A stretch of DNA of 64,000 nucleotides from Methylocystis sp. (GTDB lineage: Bacteria > Pseudomonadota > Alphaproteobacteria > Rhizobiales > Beijerinckiaceae), in contig NZ_JAKFWS010000041.1 in the NCBI RefSeq assembly GCF_021731785.1, positions 62,001 to 126,000 of the forward strand, given 5' to 3'. Positions within the stretch are counted from its first letter, which is position 1, and each line of letters opens with the position of its first letter. The notes under the pieces are model-generated. The model was not told where the DNA came from. It did no database searches and saw nothing but the letters and a program-made list of their open reading frames with translations. Below are positions 44,680 to 53,296 of the stretch, in pieces. The position numbers and the translations under genes were made by a program.

Positions 44680-45117
44680 CTAGCGGACGTTCAAGACGCT
44701 CAACGGATTCGTGTCGCTCTTTTTTTTCGCGCTCAGCAGCGCATCGACTTTGTCGCGCACGAGTTCAATCCGCAACGGCTTCGCCAAGACGCCGTGCACG
44801 CCGGCAGCGACGCATTCCCGGTCGAAACCGCTCGAAATCTGATCGATGATGACCAGGATTTTGGCGTCGGGGATGCGCGCCAAATATTCTTGGATGAGAT
44901 CCAGGCCGTTGGCCCGTATCACGTCTTCGGCGAGCACCAGCAGGTCGGGCTTCATGCGCTCCGCCTTTGCGAGCGCGCCGGTCGCGCTCTCCAGCTCATG
45001 CGTTTCGTACTCGTCATGGAGTGCGAACTGAATCGCGGCGCGAAAGATTTCACTGTCGTCGACGACGAAGATTCGCCGGCCTTCGACGACTTTCGTCATC
45101 TCTGCGCCGATCTGCAT
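44680..45117 (-). CDS. Degenerate single-domain response regulator
   Basis: 145 residues from ATG 45117; the frame is open further upstream but that part is low-complexity and holds a palindrome. The receiver fold is clear: acidic pair RIFVVDDSEIF (Asp20, Asp21), the switch region KILVIIDQISS and Lys in GVLAKPL. At the phospho-acceptor place the sequence reads PDLLVLAED, with Ala63 aligned to the usual Asp and Glu64/Asp65 after it. It may be phosphorylation-independent. No output domain. Target unknown. Confidence 0.7.
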   Translation of the reverse strand: MQIGAEMTKVVEGRRIFVVDDSEIFRAAIQFALHDEYETHELESATGALAKAERMKPDLLVLAEDVIRANGLDLIQEYLARIPDAKILVIIDQISSGFDRECVAAGVHGVLAKPLRIELVRDKVDALLSAKKKSDTNPLSVLNVR

Positions 45118-45331
45118 GGCGGCCTCGCTTGACGGTTGACTGTCTGCGTCACTGTGCAAGCCGCGTGCCGCGGCCCTAGGGGCGCGCCGCGACGAGGGGG
45201 CGCGGCGGGCCTGCCGTAATGTTCCAAACACGACTGTAAGCTTTGACACATGTCGTGAGCCGGAAAGCGGCGGTTCCACCTTCGCCGGCGCAATCAATAA
45301 TTTGATATAGCTCGACGACAAAGATTTGTGC

Positions 45332-45358
45332 AGTTTGGAATTAAAACGCTTCCAAACT
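45332..45358. promoter_or_regulatory. Perfect 9-bp inverted repeat upstream of the TonB receptor
   Basis: AGTTTGGAA and TTCCAAACT flank the 9-base spacer TTAAAACGC. A regulator binding site or hairpin is likely. It resembles the half-sites of the rhizobial iron control element (TTTAGAA/TTCTAAA), but the spacer is 9 rather than 3, so the assignment is open. Confidence 0.55.
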
Positions 45359-45434
45359 ATCTGTGGCGGAAAGGCAACAATCGTCAAGAAAATTACTTTA
45401 TGTGTCTCAATCTATACAGATTAAAACGCTTCCA
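45340..45434 (+). repeat. 15-bp direct repeat ATTAAAACGCTTCCA, two copies
   Basis: Copies at 45340-45354 and 45420-45434, 80 bases apart, both upstream of the receptor gene. The first copy lies inside the inverted repeat. Eighty bases is near eight helical turns, which would place two bound regulators on one face of the DNA. Confidence 0.65.
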
Positions 45435-45504
45435 GTCAGCGGTATATTCGATTGACCGTGCTCAGCGCCAAATTTAGCTTCAGTCAAACTTCGCCGCAAA
45501 GCGG

Positions 45505-48066
45505 ATGAAGAAAACGCACAACCCTCCCTGGCGGTTCCCAATGAGCGACGTGAAATCTCCAATTTCTCTACGAATGTTGACCCAGTCGCTCCCACGGGCG
45601 CGAGCGGGAGACCTGACGTCGGTAAAGGCGTTGAGCGTCGCCGCGGCGCTGGCTTCCAGCGTGAGCGCTTCTGCTCTCGCGCAATCCGCTTCGACCGCTC
45701 TCCCGCCAGTGAAAGTCGACGCGCCGCGGGAGAAGCCGCGCGCGATGGCGCCGGCGAAACCCAAGCCCATCGCCGTCGCTCAGCCGCATCCGGCGCATCA
45801 TCCGGCCGTCAATCCTCAGGCTGCGGGTCAACGCCGCGGCGCGCCAGGCGCTTCGAGCGCGGCTGGCCAAGGCGCGGGGAGCGGAGGCCTTCCGATCCTT
45901 GCCACGGCGCCGAACGCCAATCCTTACGCAGATCCCGCCGCGCCGTATAAGGTCGACCGTCTGTCTTCGACGAAGTTCACCGAGCCCGTGCTGAACACGC
46001 CGCGCACGATTACGGTGCTGACCAAGGAAGTGCTCGACGACAAGAACGCATTTACCTTGCGCGAAATCGGCCGCAGCACGGCGGGCGTGACGCTGGGCAC
46101 GGGCGAAGGCGGCAACGCCTTCGGCGACCGTTTTTTCATTCGCGGTTTCGACGTGCGCAACGACATTTTCGTCGACGGCATTCGCGACCCAGGCGTCAGC
46201 ATTCGCGAGAACTTCTATACCGAGCAGGTGGAGATTCTACGCGGCCCGGGATCGACATTCGCCGGACGCGGCACCGCCGGTGGCGCGATCAACATCGTCA
46301 CGAAACAGGCGACCGATCGCGATTTCGTCAATCTCACAGGCATCGGCGGCTTTTCCGACCACATGCGACGGATCACGCTCGATGTGAACAAGGCGATCAC
46401 CCCGATCCTGGCGGTGCGCGTCAACGCTCTCTATCATGACTCGAATGTTGCGGGACGCAGCTTCATCACCGATTATCGCGACGGCGTCGCCGGCTCGGTG
46501 GTGTTCAAGCCCCTCCCGGATTTGACCCTCACCGGCGAATATACACATGTCTATCAGAACGGCTTTCCGGATTTTGGCGTGCCGTACAATCGAATCTGGA
46601 ATCGACCGTTCCCGGAAGGGGTCATTCCCCGCTACAATTGGTATGGTTTCGTCAATCGCGACTTCCAGGTTGCGATGCAGAATTTCGGCACCTTCACGGC
46701 GCATTATCGTTACAATGACAACCTCGTCTTCGACAACCGGTTTCGACAGAGCCGTTCGGTCCTGGACTATATCGGCTCGTTGACGCAAAGCGCCAACCTC
46801 TTTGCCGGCACCGTGAATATCGGCGCGCAAAGCCGCTATCAGGTGGTGAACACGCTCGACAACCAGACCGAGGCGACGCTCAAAGTCGAAACGGGACCGG
46901 TTAAGCATGCGCTGGTCGCCGGTGTCGAATTCGCCCGTGAAGGCGTGACGCGCACCAATTACCAGGGACTGGTGTCGGAGTTGAACGGCACGCCTTCCGT
47001 CGGCAACGCCATTACCTGCAACCTCTATCTGCCATGCACCTATCGGCCGTTCCTGAACACGCCCTATCGCAATCCCAATCCGACGCGAATCGCCGTCGAC
47101 ACGAAATCCGGCTATCTGATCGAGACCGCGAATTATCAGGATGTGGTCCTCGTGAACGGCGGCGCGCGCTTTGACGATTACAACATCACGAGCCGCACGG
47201 AGACGCTGTCGACTTTCGCTCAGAACCATTCCGGTCTATTCAACTGGAACGCCGGCGTCGTCTTCAAGCCGCTGCCCAACGTCAGCGCCTACGCCGCTTA
47301 CGCCACCTCGGCGAACCCCGTCGGCGCCGAGCTTGACGGCGGCGCGGCGAATTACGGCGGCCTGAACACGGCGGCGCAAATCTTTCCGCCCCAACTCAAC
47401 AAGGCGGCGGAGGTCGGTCTGAAATGGGAGCTGTTCGACAGGCACCTGCTTGCGACCGCCGCCTTCTTCAAGACGGATGTGAGCGGCGCCCGAGAAGTGA
47501 ACTCCGGCGTCACCACCGGCAACGCGTCCTATTACGTCCAGGGCGTCGACCTTGAGGTTGCGGGCAATGTCACCGAAAAGTGGATGGTCCTCGGCGGCCT
47601 CGTGCTGATGGACTCGCGGGTGACCAGCTCCTATGCGCGAACGAATATTGGACTGCAACTCGCCAATATCGCGCATGAGTCCTTCAGCCTGCTGTCGAAG
47701 TATAAATTTGGCGACCTTATTGGCCTCGCCCCGGATGCGCTCGAATTCGGCGGCCAGGCGATCTATCGCTCAAAGATCTACGGCGGCAACAATATCGTGG
47801 CCAATGGCGCCCCGGTAATCAACGCATACGGCTGGCCCGCGCCGACCGCCGCCAATCCCTTCCTGAACGTGCCGACGGTTTTGCCTTCATACTGGCGCTT
47901 CGATCTTTTTGCGGAGGCCAAGATCGGCCCTAACATCACCATGAAATTCTCGGTCAACAATCTGTTCGACCGCACGATCTACGACGCCTTCTACCAGACG
48001 GCGACGCCCTTCGTGCAGATGTCGCCCGGCCGCGCCGTCTATCTTGAAACGCGCGTCCTGTTCTAG
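45505..48066 (+). CDS. TonB-dependent siderophore receptor (Fiu-like)
   Basis: 853 residues. A signal peptide ends near ASALAQSAS, followed by a Pro/Ala/His-rich linker of about 75 residues. The plug domain includes PRTITVLTKEVLDDKNAFTL, FFIRGFDVRNDIFVDGIRDPG and the barrel signature VEILRGPGSTFAGRG. The C-terminal 22-strand barrel ends PGRAVYLETRVLF with the terminal Phe. The family imports ferric catecholate siderophores through the outer membrane. The genes that follow (PKHD dioxygenases, exbBD, tonB) supply energy and likely ligand processing. Starts at 45505 or 45541 are both possible; neither has a clear ribosome site. Confidence 0.93.
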   Translation: MKKTHNPPWRFPMSDVKSPISLRMLTQSLPRARAGDLTSVKALSVAAALASSVSASALAQSASTALPPVKVDAPREKPRAMAPAKPKPIAVAQPHPAHHPAVNPQAAGQRRGAPGASSAAGQGAGSGGLPILATAPNANPYADPAAPYKVDRLSSTKFTEPVLNTPRTITVLTKEVLDDKNAFTLREIGRSTAGVTLGTGEGGNAFGDRFFIRGFDVRNDIFVDGIRDPGVSIRENFYTEQVEILRGPGSTFAGRGTAGGAINIVTKQATDRDFVNLTGIGGFSDHMRRITLDVNKAITPILAVRVNALYHDSNVAGRSFITDYRDGVAGSVVFKPLPDLTLTGEYTHVYQNGFPDFGVPYNRIWNRPFPEGVIPRYNWYGFVNRDFQVAMQNFGTFTAHYRYNDNLVFDNRFRQSRSVLDYIGSLTQSANLFAGTVNIGAQSRYQVVNTLDNQTEATLKVETGPVKHALVAGVEFAREGVTRTNYQGLVSELNGTPSVGNAITCNLYLPCTYRPFLNTPYRNPNPTRIAVDTKSGYLIETANYQDVVLVNGGARFDDYNITSRTETLSTFAQNHSGLFNWNAGVVFKPLPNVSAYAAYATSANPVGAELDGGAANYGGLNTAAQIFPPQLNKAAEVGLKWELFDRHLLATAAFFKTDVSGAREVNSGVTTGNASYYVQGVDLEVAGNVTEKWMVLGGLVLMDSRVTSSYARTNIGLQLANIAHESFSLLSKYKFGDLIGLAPDALEFGGQAIYRSKIYGGNNIVANGAPVINAYGWPAPTAANPFLNVPTVLPSYWRFDLFAEAKIGPNITMKFSVNNLFDRTIYDAFYQTATPFVQMSPGRAVYLETRVLF

Positions 48067-48077
48067 GAGTCGCACCG

Positions 48078-48761
48078 ATGCTTGCTCACATACAGGCCGC
48101 GCTCGAGCGAAAGGAGATCGAGCTTATCCGCGAGGCGATGGCGCAGGCGCCGTGGGAGGACGGCGCATCTACGGCCGGAGCGAACGCTGGCGAGGCGAAG
48201 CGCAATCAGCAACTCCCGCCAGACTCTGAAATCTCGCGCGCGCTCGGCAAGCGGCTGCTCTCGTCGCTGCTCGCCAATCCCGCCTTTGTTTCGACGGCTG
48301 TCCCGCTGCACATATATCCGCCGTTGTTCAACCGCTACGGAGTCGGCGATCATTTCGATCCGCACGTCGACAATGCGATCCGCGGCGACGCCATGACCGG
48401 TGCGCGTATCCGCGTCGATCTCGCCGCGACTGTGCTTCTTTCCGACCCCGACGAATATGAAGGCGGCGAACTGATCGTCGAAGACATCTATGGATCAAGG
48501 CGCTTCAAGCCGCCGGCGGGCGATCTCATTCTTTATTCGGCCGGCAGCCTTCACATGGTGACGCCCGTGACGAGCGGCCTACGTCTCGCCTCATTCTTGT
48601 GGCTGCAAAGCATAATCCGCGCTGACGAGGCGCGCAGCCTCGTTTGCGATCTGGACGAATCGATACAGGAGCTCGCGCCGCGCGTGGGCGCAGATGATCC
48701 GGATCTGCGCAAGCTTGTGACTGTCTACCACAACCTTATCCGTTATTGGGGAGAAGCGTAG
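48078..48761 (+). CDS. PKHD-type Fe(II)/2-oxoglutarate dioxygenase, first copy
   Basis: 227 residues, 11 bases after the receptor with AGGAG before the ATG. The double-stranded beta helix has [12 protein letters not shown] (His-x-Asp metal ligands) and the distal His in [26 protein letters not shown] with the 2-oxoglutarate Arg. It matches PiuC/YbiX proteins, typically paired with Fiu/PiuA-type receptors. They may hydroxylate a siderophore or peptide; the substrate is not established. Confidence 0.9.
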   Translation: MLAHIQAALERKEIELIREAMAQAPWEDGASTAGANAGEAKRNQQLPPDSEISRALGKRLLSSLLANPAFVSTAVPLHIYPPLFNRYGVGDHFDPHVDNAIRGDAMTGARIRVDLAATVLLSDPDEYEGGELIVEDIYGSRRFKPPAGDLILYSAGSLHMVTPVTSGLRLASFLWLQSIIRADEARSLVCDLDESIQELAPRVGADDPDLRKLVTVYHNLIRYWGEA

Positions 48762-48766
48762 CGCTC

Positions 48767-49450
48767 ATGCTGATTTGCATACCCGAGGTTCTTTCCAAGC
48801 AGCAGGTCGCTTTTTTTCGCGCGGCGATGGACAAGGCGGCGTGGGAAGACGGCCGCGCAACGGCCGGCTCGCAGTCTTCTCTGGTGAAGAACAATCTTCA
48901 ATTGCCGCAAAACGGCGAAATCGCGCGCGAGCTTGGCGAACATGTGCTCGAGGCGCTTGCACAGTCATCGATGTTCGTCTCGGCGTCGCTGCCTCACAGG
49001 ATTTTCCCGCCGCTCTTCAATCGTTATGGCGTCGGTCAGAACTTCGGACTGCATGTCGACAATGCGATCCGGGGCATTCCCGGAACGCCGATTCGTATTC
49101 GCACGGATCTTTCTTGCACGCTGTTCCTCTCGGAGGCGGACGAGTATGACGGCGGCGAGCTTGTGATCGAGGATCGGGTCGGGCAGCAGGAAGTGAAACT
49201 TCCCGCGGGCGATCTCGTGCTTTATCCCTCAACGAGCCTTCATCTCGTTCGAGGAGTGACGCGCGGCGAGCGCATCGCTTCATTTTTTTGGCTGCAGAGC
49301 ATGATTCGCGACAATGTGGCGCGCGCTTTGCTATTCGATCTCGACCAGGCCATTCAATCCCTGACGGCTCGGTTCGGCGCCGGCGATCCCGCCTGCGTCA
49401 AATTGTCGGGCGTCTATCACAATCTGATCCGAACATGGGCTGAAGCATGA
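48767..49450 (+). CDS. PKHD-type Fe(II)/2-oxoglutarate dioxygenase, second copy
   Basis: 227 residues from ATG 48767 (GGGGAG upstream), a tandem paralogue of the preceding gene. Shared signatures are [32 protein letters not shown] and [27 protein letters not shown]. Metal ligands and the 2-oxoglutarate Arg are kept, so both copies should be active. Differences cluster at the N-terminus and in the loop after the first His-x-Asp, as expected for different substrates. Its stop overlaps exbB by four bases. Confidence 0.9.
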   Translation: MLICIPEVLSKQQVAFFRAAMDKAAWEDGRATAGSQSSLVKNNLQLPQNGEIARELGEHVLEALAQSSMFVSASLPHRIFPPLFNRYGVGQNFGLHVDNAIRGIPGTPIRIRTDLSCTLFLSEADEYDGGELVIEDRVGQQEVKLPAGDLVLYPSTSLHLVRGVTRGERIASFFWLQSMIRDNVARALLFDLDQAIQSLTARFGAGDPACVKLSGVYHNLIRTWAEA

Positions 49451-50262
49451 AACGTCTTTTACAGTATCTCGTGATCTCGATCATTGCGCTTCTCGCTGCG
49501 CAGAGCGTCTCGGCCGCACCGGGTTCGCCAGCGCTCGACGCAGCGATTGCGGCCACTAAGCCTCACGATCTTTCTGTCTGGACGATGTTCGTCAACGCCG
49601 ACATCGTCGTGAAGATCGTGATGATCGGTCTTTTGTTGGCGTCCGTGGCGACGTGGACGATCCTGATCGCCAAATCCATCGAACTGAGACGTGCGCGCGA
49701 TCGCGTATTGTCGGCGATCGCTCGCCTTTCCGAGGCGCGCGGACTCGCCGAGGCGCGGCTGGCGCTTGGGGGCGGCGACCGTCTCACCCAGTCGCTTCTT
49801 TCTGAAGCGACGCGGGAAATGAAACTGTCGTCCGATATCATCGCGGCGCCCGGCGTCAAGGAGCGCATCGCGAGTTGTTACGGAGAGATCGAACGCGCCC
49901 AGGCGCTCGCGATCAAACGGGGCACCGGACTGCTTGCCTCGGTCGGATCGACGGCGCCGTTCATCGGCCTTTTCGGCACGGTCTGGGGCATCATGAACAG
50001 CTTCATCGGCATTTCCAAAGCCCAGACGACCAATTTGGCCGTCGTCGCGCCGGGCATCGCCGAAGCGCTGCTCGCGACGGCAGTCGGTCTGTTCGCCGCC
50101 ATCCCCGCCGTGCTGATCTACAATCATCTTGCGCGTCAGGCGTCCGCCTATCTTGAACTGGTCTCCAATCTTTCCGGCGAATTGCTCCGTATCGTGTCGC
50201 GCGATCTCGATCGCGCCGGACATGCCGCCGATACGACCAGCAAGATTCACGCGGCGGAGTAG
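49447..50262 (+). CDS. exbB: ExbB, proton channel subunit of the TonB system
   Basis: 271 residues with a signal peptide-like first helix ([20 protein letters not shown]), then three membrane helices: [48 protein letters not shown] and [30 protein letters not shown]. The last two carry the MotA/TolQ/ExbB signature. With ExbD it converts the proton gradient into movement of TonB. An N-terminal extension before the first helix is common in alphaproteobacterial ExbB. Confidence 0.95.
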   Translation: MKRLLQYLVISIIALLAAQSVSAAPGSPALDAAIAATKPHDLSVWTMFVNADIVVKIVMIGLLLASVATWTILIAKSIELRRARDRVLSAIARLSEARGLAEARLALGGGDRLTQSLLSEATREMKLSSDIIAAPGVKERIASCYGEIERAQALAIKRGTGLLASVGSTAPFIGLFGTVWGIMNSFIGISKAQTTNLAVVAPGIAEALLATAVGLFAAIPAVLIYNHLARQASAYLELVSNLSGELLRIVSRDLDRAGHAADTTSKIHAAE

Positions 50263-50265
50263 GTC

Positions 50266-50691
50266 ATGGCCGTTCATCTCAAAAGCGACCTTGAAGAAAC
50301 CCACGAGATCAATGTCACGCCGTTCATCGACGTGATGCTCGTGCTGCTCATCATCTTCATGGTGGCGGCGCCGCTCGCCACAGTCGATCTCCCCGTCGAT
50401 CTGCCGGCGTCGAACGCTGCGCCTCATGAAAAGCCTGATAAGCCGGTCTATGTGACGATTCAGAGCGATCTTGCGCTCGCCCTGGGCGAGACGCCAGTCA
50501 AGCGAAAGGATCTTGTTTCGGCGCTCGACGCGCATCTCGGCGACAAAGCGAAACGCATCTTTCTGCGAGCGGACGCCAGCGTGCCCTATGGCGAGATGAT
50601 GGCGGTGTTGGAGAGTCTGCGCGCTGGCGGCTATTTGCGCGTGGCCCTCGTCGCGCTGGACGCCGGCGGCAAGGCGCCTAGCGCGCAATGA
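50266..50691 (+). CDS. exbD: ExbD
   Basis: 141 residues. A cytoplasmic start (THEINVTPFIDVMLVLLIIF) carries the key membrane Asp in FIDVML, followed by a periplasmic domain ending GYLRVALVALDAGG. Three bases after exbB, overlapping tonB by four. It forms the ExbB5-ExbD2 motor. Confidence 0.95.
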   Translation: MAVHLKSDLEETHEINVTPFIDVMLVLLIIFMVAAPLATVDLPVDLPASNAAPHEKPDKPVYVTIQSDLALALGETPVKRKDLVSALDAHLGDKAKRIFLRADASVPYGEMMAVLESLRAGGYLRVALVALDAGGKAPSAQ

Positions 50692-51476
50692 GCGCCGCCG
50701 CCGCTCTTCAAAATCCGCAATCGAACGGCAGGCTTTGGGGCCTCGCTGTGGCGTTCGCCCTGCTTCTGCACGTCGCAGGCGCCGTCGCCGCTTTTGCAAC
50801 CTTGCAGGGCGATGACGAGGAGGCGTCCGGCGCGCCGGCGATCGAAATATCTCTCGAGCCGGCAGCGCCTCGCGACGCCGAGGCTGCGGATCTGCCGCCC
50901 GGCTCGGTCGCCGACGAAGCGGCCGCAGCGGCGCCCTCTGCGGCCGCCTCTGAAGCCAAGGAGGTGAAGGAAGAGCGGATCGCCCGGACCGAAGCCGAAG
51001 ACGCCGAACTCACGCACACCACCACCCTGGACAAGCCGGTCGAAGAGGAAAAGAAGGTTCAGGCGCAACCGGTTGTTTCGGCTGAATCGGCGGCCTCGGA
51101 AGCGACGGCGCCGCCTAAATCAGACGTAGAGCAGGTCTCCGACAGACCGGTATCGCCGGTGCAGGGCGCCGACGTTAGAGCGAACGCCATCAGGCTGACT
51201 TGGCAGAAGGCTCTGCTCTCGCATCTCAACCGCCACAAGCGCTATCCGACCAGCGGCGGCCGTCGGTCGGCGGAAGCGAGCGTCTCATTCACGCTCGACA
51301 GGCACGGCCATGTCGTCAGCTACAGCATCAAGCGTTCGGCCGGACATCCGGCTTTTGACGATGCGGCGCTTGCAATGATGAAGCGCGCCGATCCCGTGCC
51401 GCCGCCCCCTCCGGCGCTTGCCGACGAAGTGCTGACATTCGAGGTGCCGGTGCAATTTCGCGCCGGCGGAAAATAA
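50688..51476 (+). CDS. tonB: TonB
   Basis: 262 residues: an N-terminal membrane helix (GLAVAFALLLHVAGAVAAFA), a long acidic and Ala/Pro/Lys linker across the periplasm (about 45-165), and a C-terminal TonB domain (HLNRHKRYPTSGGRRSAEAS, FTLDRHGHVVSYSIKRSAGH, FDDAALAMMKRADPVPPPP). The YP motif that opens the domain is intact. It energises the receptor encoded first in this block. Confidence 0.94.
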   Translation: MSAAAALQNPQSNGRLWGLAVAFALLLHVAGAVAAFATLQGDDEEASGAPAIEISLEPAAPRDAEAADLPPGSVADEAAAAAPSAAASEAKEVKEERIARTEAEDAELTHTTTLDKPVEEEKKVQAQPVVSAESAASEATAPPKSDVEQVSDRPVSPVQGADVRANAIRLTWQKALLSHLNRHKRYPTSGGRRSAEASVSFTLDRHGHVVSYSIKRSAGHPAFDDAALAMMKRADPVPPPPPALADEVLTFEVPVQFRAGGK

Positions 51477-51681
51477 GCGTGCAGCTCGTTCTATCCTGAG
51501 GCAAAGGGCTCGAGCAAATGTTTACGAAGAAGCGCAGCGCATCGAACCGCAAACTTGACCGGCGGTCGCCAGTTCTCCACAGCGGCTTTTGCCGCCAAGC
51601 TTTTCTGTTTGTTAAAAAATTTAGAGGATTGTCGGAACCGATGTTCGAATCACAGCTTCAATAGGCCATGTGGAGGGCGCC

Positions 51682-51882
51682 ATGTCGCCACATGAAAAGC
51701 GAGCAACGTGTACAGAGGCGGCAATGAGAGGACTTCAGGTGCAGGGCGACGGGCTCGATCTCGAGCGAAGCGTTAAGTCGCTTGGCGAACAGCTTAGACG
51801 GCAGTTTTCCGATATCGCTTCTGAACCGCTGCCCGAAGTTATGCTCGTTCTCTTGGAGAAGCTGAGCGGAGTGGCGAAGTGA
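51682..51882 (+). CDS. NepR-like anti-sigma factor, copy 1
   Basis: 66 residues from ATG 51682 (GGAGGG upstream); a GTG at 51670 is the other option. The C-terminal 34 residues, LERSVKSLGEQLRRQFSDIA then SEPLPEVMLVLLEKL, fit the NepR pattern of two helices around a Pro (G-x-x-LR...Y/F...EPLP...LL..L). NepR binds sigma factor EcfG and is released by the response regulator PhyR in the alphaproteobacterial general stress response. A GGAAC with a poor -10 lies upstream (51627-51631). phyR and ecfG are not in the window. Confidence 0.6.
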   Translation: MSPHEKRATCTEAAMRGLQVQGDGLDLERSVKSLGEQLRRQFSDIASEPLPEVMLVLLEKLSGVAK

Positions 51883-51899
51883 GATAAGCGCAACGCAAC

Positions 51900-52091
51900 T
51901 CAGCGCGTCTTGCCGTAACGATCGGCGCCATCCAATTTTGCGAGCAGGTCTTTGAGATCCTCCGGCGCCGGCTTCAAGATCAGGTCGAGATAGAGAAGGG
52001 AGAAGCGCTTTTCGAGCGCTTCGCGCAACGAGCGTCGAAGCAGCGCCTTCTTGCCCTCCTGCGAGCCGGTTCCCGGTGACGCGATTGTCAT
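51900..52091 (-). CDS. NepR-like anti-sigma factor, copy 2
   Basis: 63 residues. SLREALEKRFSLLYLDLILK then PAPEDLKDLLAKLDGADR matches the NepR helix-Pro-helix pattern (LR..Y..V...P.PD...DLL..LD) at least as well as copy 1, although the first Gly is lost. It starts inside the stop of the upstream small gene (ATGA), so both are read from the EcfG-type promoter at 52311-52335. It is convergent with copy 1, 17 bases apart. A NepR paralogue under EcfG control would give feedback on the stress response. Confidence 0.55.
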   Translation of the reverse strand: MTIASPGTGSQEGKKALLRRSLREALEKRFSLLYLDLILKPAPEDLKDLLAKLDGADRYGKTR

Positions 52092-52276
52092 GACGCGCGT
52101 TCGACCTCTTTGAAGAGAGACCGCCAGTTGGAAGGTCCTTCGCGTGCGTCTTTGCCCGAGAAGGTGCGTTCAGGAGATTGGTCGGCAAATCGAAACGACT
52201 CGCCGCCTCGGACCAATCGTGACCTGCCGCGCTTCGCGCGATATTCGATGATGAACGGGCGAACGACTTTCTTCAT
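52088..52276 (-). CDS. Small basic protein of an EcfG-controlled operon
   Basis: 62 residues from ATG 52276; an upstream TTG (52312) would lie in the promoter. It begins MKKVVRPFIIEYRAKRGRSR and is rich in Arg, Lys and Ser. Short proteins opening with RPF(V/I)(V/I)E(Y/F) are frequent in rhizobia-like alphaproteobacteria, function unknown. First gene of a two-gene unit with NepR-like copy 2. Confidence 0.55.
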   Translation of the reverse strand: MKKVVRPFIIEYRAKRGRSRLVRGGESFRFADQSPERTFSGKDAREGPSNWRSLFKEVERAS

Positions 52277-52310
52277 GGACGAGCCTTCGTCTTGCGTGCG
52301 GACAACGATC

Positions 52311-52335
52311 AACGATTATGCGACGCAAATGTTCC
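52311..52335 (-). promoter_or_regulatory. EcfG (general stress sigma factor) promoter
   Basis: On the minus strand GGAAC, 16 bases, CGTT: an exact match to the alphaproteobacterial EcfG consensus (GGAAC-N16/17-CGTT). It lies 35 bases before the ATG at 52276, a suitable distance. Confidence 0.8.
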
Positions 52336-52456
52336 GGTTCTTCAAAGTCGGAAAGAATGCGCGCGCTCATCTGCAAATTTCAAGAAAGAATACGCAAACT
52401 TAAAAAAAGAATGCCGGCGAGTTTGACTCGCCGGCGTAGGCAATGAAGCGTCGGCG

Positions 52457-52654
52457 CTAGTGGCGCGACATCCAGTCGTCGATCTGCTCTTTGGCCTTGT
52501 CCTTCGCCAAGCCGTAACGCTCCTGGATCACGCCTTCGAGCTGCTCGCGGTTGCCATTGATGCGGGCAATGTCATCATCGGTGAGCTTGCCCCACTGCTC
52601 CCTCACATTGCCCTTGAATTTTTTCCAGTTTCCTTCGATCGTATCCCAGTTCAT
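52457..52654 (-). CDS. CsbD family stress protein
   Basis: 65 residues from ATG 52654 (GGAGGA upstream); the frame runs further but that part is not protein-like. MNWDTIEGNWKKFKGNVREQ and WGKLTDDDIARINGNREQLE are the CsbD signature, and the protein ends DKAKEQIDDWMSRH. CsbD proteins are small, abundant, helical stress proteins of unclear action; in Bacillus the gene depends on the general stress sigma factor, and here an EcfG-like promoter precedes it. Confidence 0.93.
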   Translation of the reverse strand: MNWDTIEGNWKKFKGNVREQWGKLTDDDIARINGNREQLEGVIQERYGLAKDKAKEQIDDWMSRH

Positions 52655-52736
52655 GGATTCCTCCTTATCAGGAAACGGCCGCAATCGCGGCGTACGCCTT
52701 GGAAAGCGAGCCCGGGCCTGACTTTCACGTCCGATT

Positions 52737-52761
52737 AACCCTTCGCTCGCGCAGATGTTCC
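52737..52761 (-). promoter_or_regulatory. EcfG-like promoter of the csbD gene
   Basis: GGAAC, 16 bases, GGTT on the minus strand: same spacing as the promoter at 52311 with one -10 mismatch. The rest of the 348-base gap up to coxD (52655-53002) shows no gene. Confidence 0.65.
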
Positions 52762-53002
52762 ATGTCGACTTGCGCGCGCGCTCACATTTAAGGTTTCGCA
52801 CGGCGCGGGACCTCTGCCGTAGCCTGTTCGCCAAGCTCGAGAGCGCTTGGGCATTGCAGCGCAATGTGAGCCGCTCATTGGGCTCGAAGCGAAGCAACCA
52901 AATAAAGCGCGTGGCGACTGACCGCTACGTCGTTGGCCCCGTTGCCTGCGACATCCGAAACCGATCGGCGAGGGCGTGTCTTTGAGCGGGCCTAAGCTGA
53001 TC

Positions 53003-53296
53003 CTAAGGCGTTATGTTGATCGTGAGATAAAGCGTGCGCGTCAGCGGGTCGAGGCTGCCGAGGCCCAGAAGGATGATGAGCCAAAGCGCCGCAGCGGCGG
53101 CGAACAGCCAGACGGTCGCGCCCTCTTGACCGAGGTCCATGAATCCGACCGCGGCGACGCCCACCATCGTCGCCGCGACGATCGCGACGCCGCCGCGTCC
53201 CCAACCCGGAAAGGCGAACGTCGCCGCGAGTTCTGCGGCGAGAAGCGCAAACATCAGCGACGCGACCGCGACAAGACGAACAATGACCGCCGTCAT
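53003..53296 (-). CDS. coxD: Cytochrome c oxidase subunit IV (CtaF/CoxD-like)
   Basis: 97 residues from ATG 53296, overlapping the coxC stop by four bases. Three membrane helices (VIVRLVAVASLMFALLAAEL, GGVAIVAATMVGVAAVGFMD, GATVWLFAAAAALWLIILLG) fit the prokaryotic subunit IV. It stabilises the oxidase. Last gene of the respiratory operon. Confidence 0.8.
   Translation of the reverse strand: MTAVIVRLVAVASLMFALLAAELAATFAFPGWGRGGVAIVAATMVGVAAVGFMDLGQEGATVWLFAAAAALWLIILLGLGSLDPLTRTLYLTINITP

Larger units (their letters stand above)
45118..45504. other. Divergent regulatory region before the iron uptake block
   Basis: 387 bases, AT-richer than its flanks, with an inverted repeat and a 15-bp direct repeat described separately. 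It should contain the promoters of the degenerate receiver gene and of the TonB-dependent receptor. Confidence 0.55.

Noticed and set aside
45332..45358. Irr iron control element
   Set aside because: Half-sites are similar but the spacer is 9 rather than 3 bases; kept only as an unassigned inverted repeat.
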